A stretch of DNA of 54,411 nt from Verrucomicrobiaceae bacterium (GTDB lineage Bacteria; Verrucomicrobiota; Verrucomicrobiia; Verrucomicrobiales; Verrucomicrobiaceae), in the NCBI GenBank assembly GCA_027484445.1, contig JAIXSY010000047.1, forward strand, positions 1 through 54,411. Reading direction: 5' to 3'. A program made the translations under genes and the position numbers. The notes beneath the pieces are model-generated. The model was not told where the DNA came from, ran no database searches, and saw nothing but the letters and a program-made list of their open reading frames with translations. Below are positions 1 through 7,888 of the stretch, one piece after another; the first letter of the stretch is position 1, and every line of letters starts with the position of its first letter.

Positions 1-116
1 GAGGAATGACGAAGGCGGGCGAAATGGGCGGGAGTCCTCTGGACTCAGAACAGCAGTCCAGAGGACTGCACCACACTGGCCGTAGCCAAATCCTTTTGGC
101 TAACGGGTTTTCGGGA
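1..116. repeat. Terminal direct repeat, left copy (circle overlap)
   Basis: These 116 bases are identical to 54296-54411, the last 116 bases of the window. An exact terminal repeat with plasmid genes between is the usual sign of a circular molecule whose assembly runs past its start. The non-redundant circle would be 54,295 bp. A dispersed repeat that happens to sit at both ends is the alternative. Confidence 0.9.
33..67. repeat. Nested palindrome, 13-bp inverted repeat
   Basis: AGTCCTCTGGACT (33-45) is followed nine bases later by its reverse complement AGTCCAGAGGACT (55-67). Each arm is itself nearly palindromic. A second small hairpin follows, TAGCCAAA at 82-89 and TTTGGCTA at 94-101. The block lies downstream of the XRE remnant across the circle junction and could be a transcript-end hairpin or a copy of a dispersed palindromic element. 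No T-tract follows. Confidence 0.7.
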
Positions 117-254
117 GTGGGCGGCGAATCGGCGGCGAAATCGAACTCTGCCTGCCATGATATTGATCCCACCTGCTTTTCCCTGCCTGGAGCTGCCCAC
201 GCTAGCGGGTGGGGATGGTTCGTTTTTCCTGGTGCTTCGTTCTTCGTTCCGGGG

Positions 255-800
255 ATGCAGGCGGCGTGCAGCGGAATGAATTCCTCGCTCCTTTGGCTCC
301 CCGATCAAGCATACACGCTCAGGCAAAGTAGGTGTCACCCTATTTTGCCATTTTGCTACTTCACCCTCAAGGCATCCAGAACAGCCCTCCGGTTCCGAAA
401 TCTCGTTCATAAAGGTTTCAGCCTGAAGCCGGAAACTCTGGGACAGCACCTTCGCTCCCGCAGGCTGGTCTTGAATCTTACCCAGGCGCAGACAGCAAAT
501 CGTTTGAACACTCTCCGGGAGCATTATGAGCGTTGGGAGCGGGATGAGGTGGCTCCGACGATCTCCTTCTGGCCACGTCTTATCCGTTTTTTGGGTCTTT
601 ATCCCGTCGCCGTGCAAACGCCAGCAGACAAGATCTTGATGGCCCGACGATTGATGGGGCTGAGTCAGTTTGCGTTTGGTCGCAAGATTCACGTCATCGC
701 GAAAGATGTCCGTGGGTGGGAACGCGGTTTGTCGAATCCTCCTCCCGAAACGGTAAACGCAGTGCTGCGACTTGCCTCGGCTGGCGTTCCTCTGCCCTGA
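255..800 (+). CDS. Tandem helix-turn-helix (XRE-like) DNA-binding protein
   Basis: The last 120 or so residues hold two consecutive XRE-like helix-turn-helix units. The first runs from the segment PETLGQHLRSRRLVLNLTQ through the WERDE turn, and the second from ILMARRLMGLSQFAFG to the GWERGLS segment. Both keep the spacing of tandem XRE proteins, but the recognition helices are degenerate. The frame stays open upstream to base 6, through the palindromic repeat, so the true start is uncertain. ATG at 255 or 276 is possible, and neither has a good ribosome site; the conserved part begins near base 420. It follows a broken XRE gene across the circle junction. Function is probably transcriptional regulation, target unknown. 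The upstream 140 residues look non-coding in composition. Confidence 0.5.
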   Translation: MQAACSGMNSSLLWLPDQAYTLRQSRCHPILPFCYFTLKASRTALRFRNLVHKGFSLKPETLGQHLRSRRLVLNLTQAQTANRLNTLREHYERWERDEVAPTISFWPRLIRFLGLYPVAVQTPADKILMARRLMGLSQFAFGRKIHVIAKDVRGWERGLSNPPPETVNAVLRLASAGVPLP

Positions 801-925
801 GGAAGTTTTTCTCTCTATGCCACCCTGTCTTCTCTCGCTGGGTGTTTCTCATCTTGTAGCCAGCAAAACGTGAATTGAAGTAAATTCCCACTTGCCAAGA
901 TGGAATTAAGATTTACCCATCAAAT

Positions 926-948
926 CATATTCTTTCGATAGGAATATG
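926..948. promoter_or_regulatory. Candidate operator A, ahead of the secretion operon
   Basis: CATATTC (926-932) and GAATATG (942-948) form a perfect 7-bp inverted repeat with a 9-base spacer, in an AT-rich patch about 200 bases before the first gene of the secretion operon. Read on the minus strand, the site contains ATTCCTATCGAAAGAATAT, which matches the yezD-cysK upstream site at 17 of 19 positions. It is a candidate binding site for a regulator shared with the sulfur genes. Neither a promoter nor a regulator is proven. Confidence 0.45.
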
Positions 949-1003
949 TGGCGTGAGCTCAAAACGCAGCGCCAGCCGACCTTTCTAGCAAGGAGGCGTA
1001 TCG

Positions 1004-1108
1004 ATGATTCTCTTCTGCCTCATTGCTGAGGCAGTCTTAACTCAAGGCCTGATGACCCCACACATGGGGAGTTTGGGGCCAATCGCCATCTGCCGTCCTG
1101 TCTCATAG
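1004..1108 (+). CDS. Putative 34-residue leader peptide
   Basis: A short open frame begins with ATG at 1004, seven bases after an excellent Shine-Dalgarno sequence, AAGGAGG (990-996), and ends at TAG 1106-1108. The peptide has two Cys (residues 5 and 30) and three internal or initial Met. An 8-bp perfect hairpin, CTGCCTCA/TGAGGCAG at 1015-1034, lies inside it, and a further CCCC/GGGG hairpin lies near 1055-1070. It sits between candidate operator A and the first structural gene, the place for a translated attenuation leader. Whether it is translated is unknown. The remainder of 801-1144 holds no other gene that I can see. Confidence 0.4.
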   Translation: MILFCLIAEAVLTQGLMTPHMGSLGPIAICRPVS

Positions 1109-1144
1109 ACCGGATCTGATGGTTCACCTCAAACTCATCAGTCC

Positions 1145-4100
1145 ATGAAAATCCCACGAACTCTCCTCCGCTTCCTCGGCGGTTTAGCACTCGCGAGTGC
1201 TTTATCCGTCTCCGGGGCTGTTACAGCACCTGATAACGGTGACATCTTCCTCGGCGTGCGCGCAAGCGGCGGCCAGGGTTCCGGTGTCTCGCTACTGATC
1301 AATTTAGGCGATGACACGGCCTTCCGTAATGTGACGGCAGGCAGCACGCTTGCACTAAGCTCATTCAATGCAGAACTAACCGCAGCCTTTGGGGCTAACT
1401 GGGCTCAGCGAAGTGATGTGCTTTGGGGCATTTTTGGTGCTCGAAACCAAACGAACCCAGTCGTGTATGGCTCCCGACCACAAAGCCCGGTTGGTTTTCC
1501 AGCCCAGGCCTATGCGGCACAAGATCTGAGCCAGCGCACCGCCACGAAGAACCAAGTCATCAGCGTGCTGGATGCCTACACTCTGCTTGATCCTTACAGT
1601 GGGAATGCGAATGCAGCCCTGCAAACCAACGCCCTGAACAGTGGCAGCTACAGCTTCCAAGTCGGCGCAGCTGGAACCACAGACTTCGGCAGCCTGAGTC
1701 AATGGACAACCATTGAGGGAGATTTCAGCGCAGGGGCCAGCGGGACCGTGCTGGATCTGTTTCGTTACGCAGGCACCACGACGGTGCCAGCCACAGAACG
1801 ACTTGGATCTTTGGAGATCACCGCCTCAGGCGCATTGAGCTTCACGCGATCCCTGCCAGCAGGAACAGCGGGCATCAAACTGGCGTCGGCCACCTATGCG
1901 GTCGATGAAGATTATGGAACCGTGGCTCTAGTGTTCCGCCGCACCGACGATGTCAGCGCGGCAGTTTCCGCCACCTTTAGCACGACAAATGGCAGCGCGA
2001 TTGCTGGCACGGACTACACGGCACAAACCAACGTCAGCGTCAGCTTTGGCATCAATGAGTTCGAGAAAACCATCACGGTGCCGATTTCTGACCGTGCGGG
2101 TATTTCCGCCAGCCGCGATTTCACGGTAACGCTGACAAATCCATCGTCCGGCGCGCAGTTGGTCTCCCCGACCTCCGCCACCGTGACGATTCAGGACACG
2201 GACAGCGAGGTGCAATTTGCCTCGGCCACTGCCCAGGCACGTGCTCTTGATGTGCTGGGCCAACCCAATGTCATCGACCTGAATGTGAACCGTTCTGGCT
2301 TCCTTGGCACTGCTGCTGCCGTAGAAGTGAATATCACTGGCGGAACGCTGGCAACGGGTGGCTATCATGGATTCACCAGCCCAACGACGGTCAATTTCCA
2401 GGCGGAAGACAGCAGCGAGACCATCAGCATCCCGCTAAACGCCATTCCACTCAACCTTCTGCCGGGCACATTGGTGGTGACGTTGAGCTCACCCAGTGGT
2501 GTCAGCCTTGGCACGACTTCGGCCATCACGCTCACAGTGCTGCCAAACAGCGGTGAACTCGCCTTTGCGAATGCCACCGAGAATGTGAATGCCGTGAATG
2601 GCTCGGGCAGCCCAAGCCTGCTCACGGTCAACCTAACCCGCACCGGTGGCACTGTCGGAGCCACATCGGTCCAAGTGGCCGTTACCGGTGGCACACTGAC
2701 CAGCGGGGTTCATTTCACCCCGTTTGCGAGCCCGACGACGGTGAGTTTTGCCAATGGTGTCTCCACGGGCAGCTTCACCCTTCAGCTTCTTGGCATTCCG
2801 TCCACCTTGCTGAATAGCGGCGCGACTCTCGTGCTCACCCTGAGCAATCCAACCAACTCTGCCACTCTAGGAACCACATTCACGACGACTCTCACAGTTG
2901 TGGGCACTCCAGGTTCGATTCGTTTCGCCGCTGCGAACTTCAATGTGGCGGAAGAGATTGGCAGCTTCCAACTGCCTCTGGTCCGCACCGGTGGCACCAG
3001 CGGAGCTGTGAGCGTCCGTGTCTCCACCACGGTCGGCAGCGCCACTGCTCCTGCGGATTTCACTGCACTCAGCAATGTGCTGGTGAACTTCGCTGACGGC
3101 GCAACGACTGCCTTGGTACCCATCACCATTGCCAACACGGTAGCCAATGAGCCGAATGAAACCTTCACGGTTACTCTCAGCACCCCCCAAGGTGGAGCCA
3201 CGGTGGTAGCGCCCTCCACGGCCACGGTGCGCATCCTGGATGTCGATACAGCCGCTCCAGGGCTAACACTCACCTCTCCTCGCAGCGGAAGCCGGATTGC
3301 TGCGCCCAATAGCACCGTCAACATCACAGGAACTGCCACCGACAACAAAGAAGTGGCGAGCATCCGTCTTCAGCTCAACGGCGCTGCGGCGGTGAATGTG
3401 CCCTTTACCGTGGACAGCAGAGGTGCGGCTGCCTTCAATCTTCCGGTGACTGCCCTGCGTGGCACTAACATCGCTGTTCTTCAGGCTTTCGACCATCGGG
3501 GCAATGCCTCAGGCATCCTCACGACGAGCTTTGTCTATGATGATCCCTTTGCCGCATTGGCAGGCTCCTACACTGGCCTCGCCATCGCTTCGGGTGCCAC
3601 AGCGCCCTCGCACAGCACGAATGGTTTGGTCAATGTGCAGGTGCAACCCACCGGGACCTTTACCGGCAGGCTAACAATTGATGGCATCGCTCTTTCCTTC
3701 AATGGATTCATCGGCACTGGCGGCACGGCGCGTTTCGGGAGCCTGGGTGCGGACAAAATCCGCGTTGAGCGGCCCAACAAGCCTGCGTTTGAAATCGCCT
3801 TTGCCTTGGACCTCAGCACTGGCCCTGGTGTGAAGCGCATCACAGGAACCGTGAGAGAGTTTCGCCGCAGCAGGGTCGTGGGCACCGCAGCACTGACCGC
3901 CGAGCGCGCAGGCTTCAGCAGGACAGTCTCTGTCCCTGCGGGTTATCTCGTCAACAAAGGTGCCTACACTCTCGTGCTTCCGAGGCAGGAACAATCGGAG
4001 GCTTTCACCACTCAGGACTATCCTCAGGGTGACGGCGTGGGCATCGCCACCGTCACCTCAGATGGCACCGTTCGCTTTGCCGGCACCTTGGCAGATGGCA

Positions 4101-4696
4101 CCAAGTTCACCGCTTCCAGCCTGCTTTGGGCCGACCTTCGCCTGCCGCTCTACACAGAGCTGTATGCCAAGGCAGGTTCCTTGGGTGGCATCCTCAGCTT
4201 CAACGATGCTCTGGCATCCTCGGATTTCAGTGGTGATGACCTCTTCTGGTTCCGTCCTTTCCAGAATGTCCAGCACTACCCTTATGGCTGGCCGGAAGGT
4301 CTCGATGCCATAGTGCGTGGTGCCAAGTATGCCGTGGGCTCTACCAGTTCGCTCGGCAGCCTGCCTGCGGTGAATCCGACCCTTGGCAATGCCCTTCTGG
4401 AATTCACCGATGGCCTTCTGGCATCTGATCTGACCAAGGCAGTGAACCTCGACGCCAAGGACAAAGCCACGAATGCCCCCGTGGGCGATAGGAGCTTTAG
4501 CCTCACGGTCACTCAGGCCACAGGCTTGTTTGCTGGCAAGGTGAACCACACGGGCACAGCCCAGTCGGACTTCACCGGCGTGATCTACCAAAAAGGCCCG
4601 CAACGCGGCGGGTACGGCCATTTCCTCAGCCCTACGCCAAGAGTCCGGGATGGCACTGGCGAGGCAGGAGCTGTGACGCTCAGCCCACGCCCATGA
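1145..4696 (+). CDS. Calx-beta repeat secreted surface protein, sulfur-free
   Basis: This 1183-residue exported protein opens the secretion operon. A signal peptide covers about residues 1-26. Residues 30-235 resemble the N-terminal module of Verrucomicrobia surface proteins (DIFLGVRASGG start). Four Calx-beta-like repeats follow at about 245-350, 355-465, 475-590 and 595-700, each ending in a strand such as ATVTIQDTD or ATVRILDVD. An Ig/cadherin-like domain lies near 705-795. The remaining 385 residues form a beta-rich domain with GSYTGLAIASG-type strands. No PEP-CTERM anchor is visible. After the initiator there is not one Met and not one Cys, which is extreme for this length. The role is probably cell-surface binding or presentation of a ligand for the transport genes downstream; the substrate is unknown. 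Confidence 0.85.
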   Translation: MKIPRTLLRFLGGLALASALSVSGAVTAPDNGDIFLGVRASGGQGSGVSLLINLGDDTAFRNVTAGSTLALSSFNAELTAAFGANWAQRSDVLWGIFGARNQTNPVVYGSRPQSPVGFPAQAYAAQDLSQRTATKNQVISVLDAYTLLDPYSGNANAALQTNALNSGSYSFQVGAAGTTDFGSLSQWTTIEGDFSAGASGTVLDLFRYAGTTTVPATERLGSLEITASGALSFTRSLPAGTAGIKLASATYAVDEDYGTVALVFRRTDDVSAAVSATFSTTNGSAIAGTDYTAQTNVSVSFGINEFEKTITVPISDRAGISASRDFTVTLTNPSSGAQLVSPTSATVTIQDTDSEVQFASATAQARALDVLGQPNVIDLNVNRSGFLGTAAAVEVNITGGTLATGGYHGFTSPTTVNFQAEDSSETISIPLNAIPLNLLPGTLVVTLSSPSGVSLGTTSAITLTVLPNSGELAFANATENVNAVNGSGSPSLLTVNLTRTGGTVGATSVQVAVTGGTLTSGVHFTPFASPTTVSFANGVSTGSFTLQLLGIPSTLLNSGATLVLTLSNPTNSATLGTTFTTTLTVVGTPGSIRFAAANFNVAEEIGSFQLPLVRTGGTSGAVSVRVSTTVGSATAPADFTALSNVLVNFADGATTALVPITIANTVANEPNETFTVTLSTPQGGATVVAPSTATVRILDVDTAAPGLTLTSPRSGSRIAAPNSTVNITGTATDNKEVASIRLQLNGAAAVNVPFTVDSRGAAAFNLPVTALRGTNIAVLQAFDHRGNASGILTTSFVYDDPFAALAGSYTGLAIASGATAPSHSTNGLVNVQVQPTGTFTGRLTIDGIALSFNGFIGTGGTARFGSLGADKIRVERPNKPAFEIAFALDLSTGPGVKRITGTVREFRRSRVVGTAALTAERAGFSRTVSVPAGYLVNKGAYTLVLPRQEQSEAFTTQDYPQGDGVGIATVTSDGTVRFAGTLADGTKFTASSLLWADLRLPLYTELYAKAGSLGGILSFNDALASSDFSGDDLFWFRPFQNVQHYPYGWPEGLDAIVRGAKYAVGSTSSLGSLPAVNPTLGNALLEFTDGLLASDLTKAVNLDAKDKATNAPVGDRSFSLTVTQATGLFAGKVNHTGTAQSDFTGVIYQKGPQRGGYGHFLSPTPRVRDGTGEAGAVTLSPRP

Positions 4697-4757
4697 TGCC
4701 AAACTTTAACTCTGACCGCACCGACAACGACACCTCATTTCCAAACTGATTACGACT

Positions 4758-6125
4758 ATGAAAACGCTCAAAACACTCGCGCTCAGCGCTCTGGTCCTCG
4801 CCGGAAGCTCACTAGCCTCTGCCCAGACCGTCATCCGCATTGTCGCCTCCAATGGCGACCGCACCGCCACGCAGACGGCCATCTCCAATCTGCTCGACTC
4901 GGGATGGGTCTTCCGTGGCATCAACGGCAACACTTCTTCCGCTGGTAGTCTTGCTACCGCCACAGGGGCGAATTTTGGTGCCTGGAATGGCACCTACTCG
5001 GGGAACCCTGTCATCATCAAAGTCAGCTACTCTGGCGCTCTAGCGGGCATCGCTGCGGTGGCTGGCAATCTCGATCAGCGCTTTGTCGCCACGGATGGGA
5101 CTGGCAGCGGTGCAGTGCCAAACCCACTGACCAGTGCCAATCCTGCAGACTATGAAATCGCCAAGGCGGACTTTGGCTTCTCTACGAACTTCCAGTCCAC
5201 CTCGCCGTTCAATGGTACGTTTCAGGGCGTAACCTACAGCACGGTGATCGAAGAGATCGTCGGTGTATCTCCGCTCGGTTTCTATGCCAGTCCCGGCTTC
5301 CCAGGCACACCCGTGAATCCGCATGGCACTGGTTATGAGCATGGCACTTACAAGCCCAACATCACCACCCAGCTCGCGCAGTTGCTTTACACCACGGGCT
5401 CGCTCTCGCTGGCACAGTTCACGGGTGATTACAGCAACCACACCAACTACCGCGTCTATGCCATCGGCCGTAACACGGATGCTGGTCAGCGGTTTGGAGC
5501 CTACACTGAGATTGGTCTCGGCACGACGACCAACGTGACCGTGTGGTTCCCCACCATCACGGGAGCCACCACCACGAGTGGCATCACCTTTGGCGGCAAC
5601 GTCACCTCCCATCAGCTTTGGCCCGTGAACCAGCAGCCCGGCACCTTCGCCGTGCCACTCGGCAGTGGTGGTTACAATTCGGGTGCCAACTTGGCCGCTG
5701 TGCTGACCGTGGCACTGAATGAAGCTGCCTACAAAGGCAACTTCCTGGATGAAAACAACCAGCCTCAGCAGCTCTATCCAAATGCAGTCGGTGGCTATTA
5801 CATCGGTTATCTTACCCCTGGCGATGCTAACAATCGTGTGCTCGGTGCCAACAATGTCGTGCCTGCTGGCAACCGTGGTGTGGCCCTGCGCTACAACGGC
5901 GTAGAGCTGACCGACGCCAACGTGCGCAACGGCACCTACACCGCCTGGCTCTACAACCGCATTCTCAAGCCCCAGACCGGCCTGACCGGCACAAAGCTGA
6001 CCTTTGCCAATGCCCTGCGTGACCGCGTTCGCGACTTCGACGCTCCCTCCGGCGGCGGACTTTTCAATGACGCGTCCTTCCTCGTGAAGCGCTTTACCGA
6101 CGGCGGCCTTGTGGTGCCGAAGTAA
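4758..6125 (+). CDS. PstS-like periplasmic binding protein, sulfur-free
   Basis: A 455-residue exported protein with a clear signal peptide ending near SLASAQ (residue 23). The body resembles PstS/PBP-like type 2 solute-binding proteins: an early VIRIVASNGDRTATQTAISN strand-helix, a central KADFGFSTN stretch, and YAIGRNTDAGQRFGAY, which corresponds to the ligand-loop region of the phosphate-binding family. The family binds oxyanions such as phosphate; sulfate or another anion is possible here. No ABC permease or ATPase lies nearby, so it more likely serves the Ton/TPS machinery. Like the preceding protein it has no Cys and no Met after the start. It follows the Calx-beta gene by 61 bases without an obvious ribosome site. 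Confidence 0.7.
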   Translation: MKTLKTLALSALVLAGSSLASAQTVIRIVASNGDRTATQTAISNLLDSGWVFRGINGNTSSAGSLATATGANFGAWNGTYSGNPVIIKVSYSGALAGIAAVAGNLDQRFVATDGTGSGAVPNPLTSANPADYEIAKADFGFSTNFQSTSPFNGTFQGVTYSTVIEEIVGVSPLGFYASPGFPGTPVNPHGTGYEHGTYKPNITTQLAQLLYTTGSLSLAQFTGDYSNHTNYRVYAIGRNTDAGQRFGAYTEIGLGTTTNVTVWFPTITGATTTSGITFGGNVTSHQLWPVNQQPGTFAVPLGSGGYNSGANLAAVLTVALNEAAYKGNFLDENNQPQQLYPNAVGGYYIGYLTPGDANNRVLGANNVVPAGNRGVALRYNGVELTDANVRNGTYTAWLYNRILKPQTGLTGTKLTFANALRDRVRDFDAPSGGGLFNDASFLVKRFTDGGLVVPK

Positions 6126-6171
6126 CCCCTCTGGCTGCTCCCGCAGCCATCTCCCGACAGCGACCAACAAC

Positions 6172-6203
6172 CCCGTGTGAGCGCCGTGGCGGCCTCACAC
6201 GGG
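6172..6203 (+). terminator. Strong intergenic hairpin, possible partial terminator
   Basis: CCCGTGTGAG (6172-6181) pairs perfectly with CTCACACGGG (6194-6203) around a 12-base loop, and the flanking AA/TT can extend the stem past one bulge. A C-run instead of a T-tract follows, so it is not a classical intrinsic terminator. Between the highly exported first two genes and the transporter genes it could lower downstream expression or stabilise the upstream mRNA. Confidence 0.5.
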
Positions 6204-6262
6204 TTCCCCCCTCCGCCACATCTGTTCAAACCATGACCGCACGTGCGGAGTGATGTTTTGCT

Positions 6263-7876
6263 GTGAAAAGACTTCTTCCATTTTTGATCCAGATACCCCG
6301 CCTGCTCCAGCAGCTACCCGCCATCGCGGCCATGCTCCTGATCGCCAGTGCGGGTTTTCTGCGTTCACAGGAGGCGGCTTCCTCAGAGCCCGCGCCCGGC
6401 ATGTACATCACCGAATACCGTGTGCTTGGTGCCAAGAAGCTTGACCGCCGCACGGTGGAAAAAGCCGTCTATCCTTTCCTCGGCCCCGAGCGCACACCGG
6501 AGGATGTCGATGCTGCCCGCGCCGCTTTGGAAAAAGCTTACCGTGATGCGGGCTTCGCCACGGTCACCGTGCTGATCCCGCAGCAGAAGGTCAAAAAAGG
6601 CGTCGTCCTGCTGCAAGTCACCGAGACCAGCGTGGGCCGCCTGCGCGTGCATGGCTCGCGCTACTACGACATCGAGCGCCTGAAGCGCCGCGCTCCTTCC
6701 ATGGCCGAAGGCAGCGTGCCGAATTTCAATGACGTGAATCGCGACCTCATCGCGCTGAACAAGCACGCCGGGCTGCGTGTGACACCTGCCGTGCGTGCGG
6801 GTGTCATCCCCGGCACGGTGGACATCGACCTGAATGTCGAAGACGAACTGCCACTGAAAGGCAGCCTGGAGGTGAACAATCGCTACAATGCCAACACCAC
6901 ACCCTGGCGTGTGAGCGGCAGCCTCAGCTACAGCAATCTCTGGCAGCTCGGCCACACCATCGGCGGCAGCTTCCAGATCGCGCCGGAGCGTCTCGATGAC
7001 GCCCGCGTGTATTCCGCCTACTACCTAGCACCTCTTAGCGGTCCCTGGAGCCTCATGCTTCAGGGCACCAAGCAGGATAGCGATGTTTCCACGCTCGGCG
7101 GTGCTGCCGTGGTGGGCCGAGGTGAGATCATCGGGCTGCGGCTGCGCGCCTCCTTGCCTGAAAAAGACGGCCTATATCACAGCATCAGCTTTGGTCTGGA
7201 CCGCAAGAGCTTCGAGCAGGACCTCATCATCGCCGGTCAGGCAATCTCCAGCCCCGTCACCTACTATCCCATTAGTCTCGACTATAATGCCACCTGGTTG
7301 GAAAAGACCCACAGCACGGATCTGAACGCCAGCGTCGTGCTACAAATCCCGCGCTTTGGCACCGAGAGCGAGCAGTTCAACACCAGCCGCTTCCGCGCCA
7401 ACGATGGCTTCACCTACTTCCGGGGCGATCTCGCCCACACGCATGACCTGCCGGGCGGATTGGAGGCCTTTGGCAAGCTCCAAGGCCAGCTCAGCTCCGG
7501 CCCGCTCATCAACAACGAGCAGCTCGCAGGTGGTGGTCTGACCACCGTTCGCGGTTATCTCGAATCCACCTCGCTCGGCGACAACGGAGCCTTTGCCACG
7601 CTGGAGTTGCGCAGCCCCTCGCTGCTGAAGTCCGACGACGAAGGCAAAAGCGAGTGGCGCTTCCATGTCTTCGCCGATGTCGGCTACCTGACCATCGACT
7701 CGCCACTGCCCGAGCAGGAGTCCAGCTTCACACTTGCCAGCGTCGGCGCAGGCACGCGCTTCCGCATCTTTGACCATTTCAGCGGCTCTTTGGATGCCGG
7801 TCTTCCGCTCATCGAGCAGGGCATCACCGATGTGGGTGAGCTCTTCATCAGCGTCCGCTTCATGGCTGAATTTTAA
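6263..7876 (+). CDS. TpsB outer-membrane transporter (ShlB/FhaC family)
   Basis: This 537-residue protein is the outer-membrane partner that exports the giant TpsA encoded at the operon end. The start is GTG at 6263, with GGAG twelve bases upstream. A long basic-hydrophobic signal runs to about residue 36. Two POTRA-like domains follow at about 45-115 (EYRVLGAKKLD... YRDAGFATVTVLIPQQ) and 120-195 (VGRLRVHGSRYYD...). The remaining residues form a 16-strand barrel domain, with NRYNANTTPWRVSGSLSYSN early and the family signature GGLTTVRGY near residue 420. It ends in a terminal Phe, as outer-membrane proteins do. There is no Cys and few Met. The assignment is secure; pairing with the TpsA follows from shared operon membership. 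Confidence 0.92.
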   Translation: MKRLLPFLIQIPRLLQQLPAIAAMLLIASAGFLRSQEAASSEPAPGMYITEYRVLGAKKLDRRTVEKAVYPFLGPERTPEDVDAARAALEKAYRDAGFATVTVLIPQQKVKKGVVLLQVTETSVGRLRVHGSRYYDIERLKRRAPSMAEGSVPNFNDVNRDLIALNKHAGLRVTPAVRAGVIPGTVDIDLNVEDELPLKGSLEVNNRYNANTTPWRVSGSLSYSNLWQLGHTIGGSFQIAPERLDDARVYSAYYLAPLSGPWSLMLQGTKQDSDVSTLGGAAVVGRGEIIGLRLRASLPEKDGLYHSISFGLDRKSFEQDLIIAGQAISSPVTYYPISLDYNATWLEKTHSTDLNASVVLQIPRFGTESEQFNTSRFRANDGFTYFRGDLAHTHDLPGGLEAFGKLQGQLSSGPLINNEQLAGGGLTTVRGYLESTSLGDNGAFATLELRSPSLLKSDDEGKSEWRFHVFADVGYLTIDSPLPEQESSFTLASVGAGTRFRIFDHFSGSLDAGLPLIEQGITDVGELFISVRFMAEF

Positions 7877-7888
7877 CATTTCTCCCTC

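Noticed and set aside
45..692. A 215-residue minus-strand frame near the junction
   Set aside because: No domain or plausible start; the opposite strand carries the helix-turn-helix pattern.
926..948. A Pho box driving the secretion operon, as expected from the Pdt comparison
   Set aside because: I saw no tandem CTGTCAT-type repeats upstream; the site seen is an AT-rich palindrome shared with sulfur genes.
949..1144. A SAM-type or other known riboswitch in the leader
   Set aside because: Hairpins are present, but I could not match the conserved cores of SAM-I, SAM-II or SAH riboswitches. A covariance-model search would settle it.
5040..6170. A 376-residue minus-strand frame
   Set aside because: It is antisense to the PstS-like gene, which has a signal peptide and a family match.
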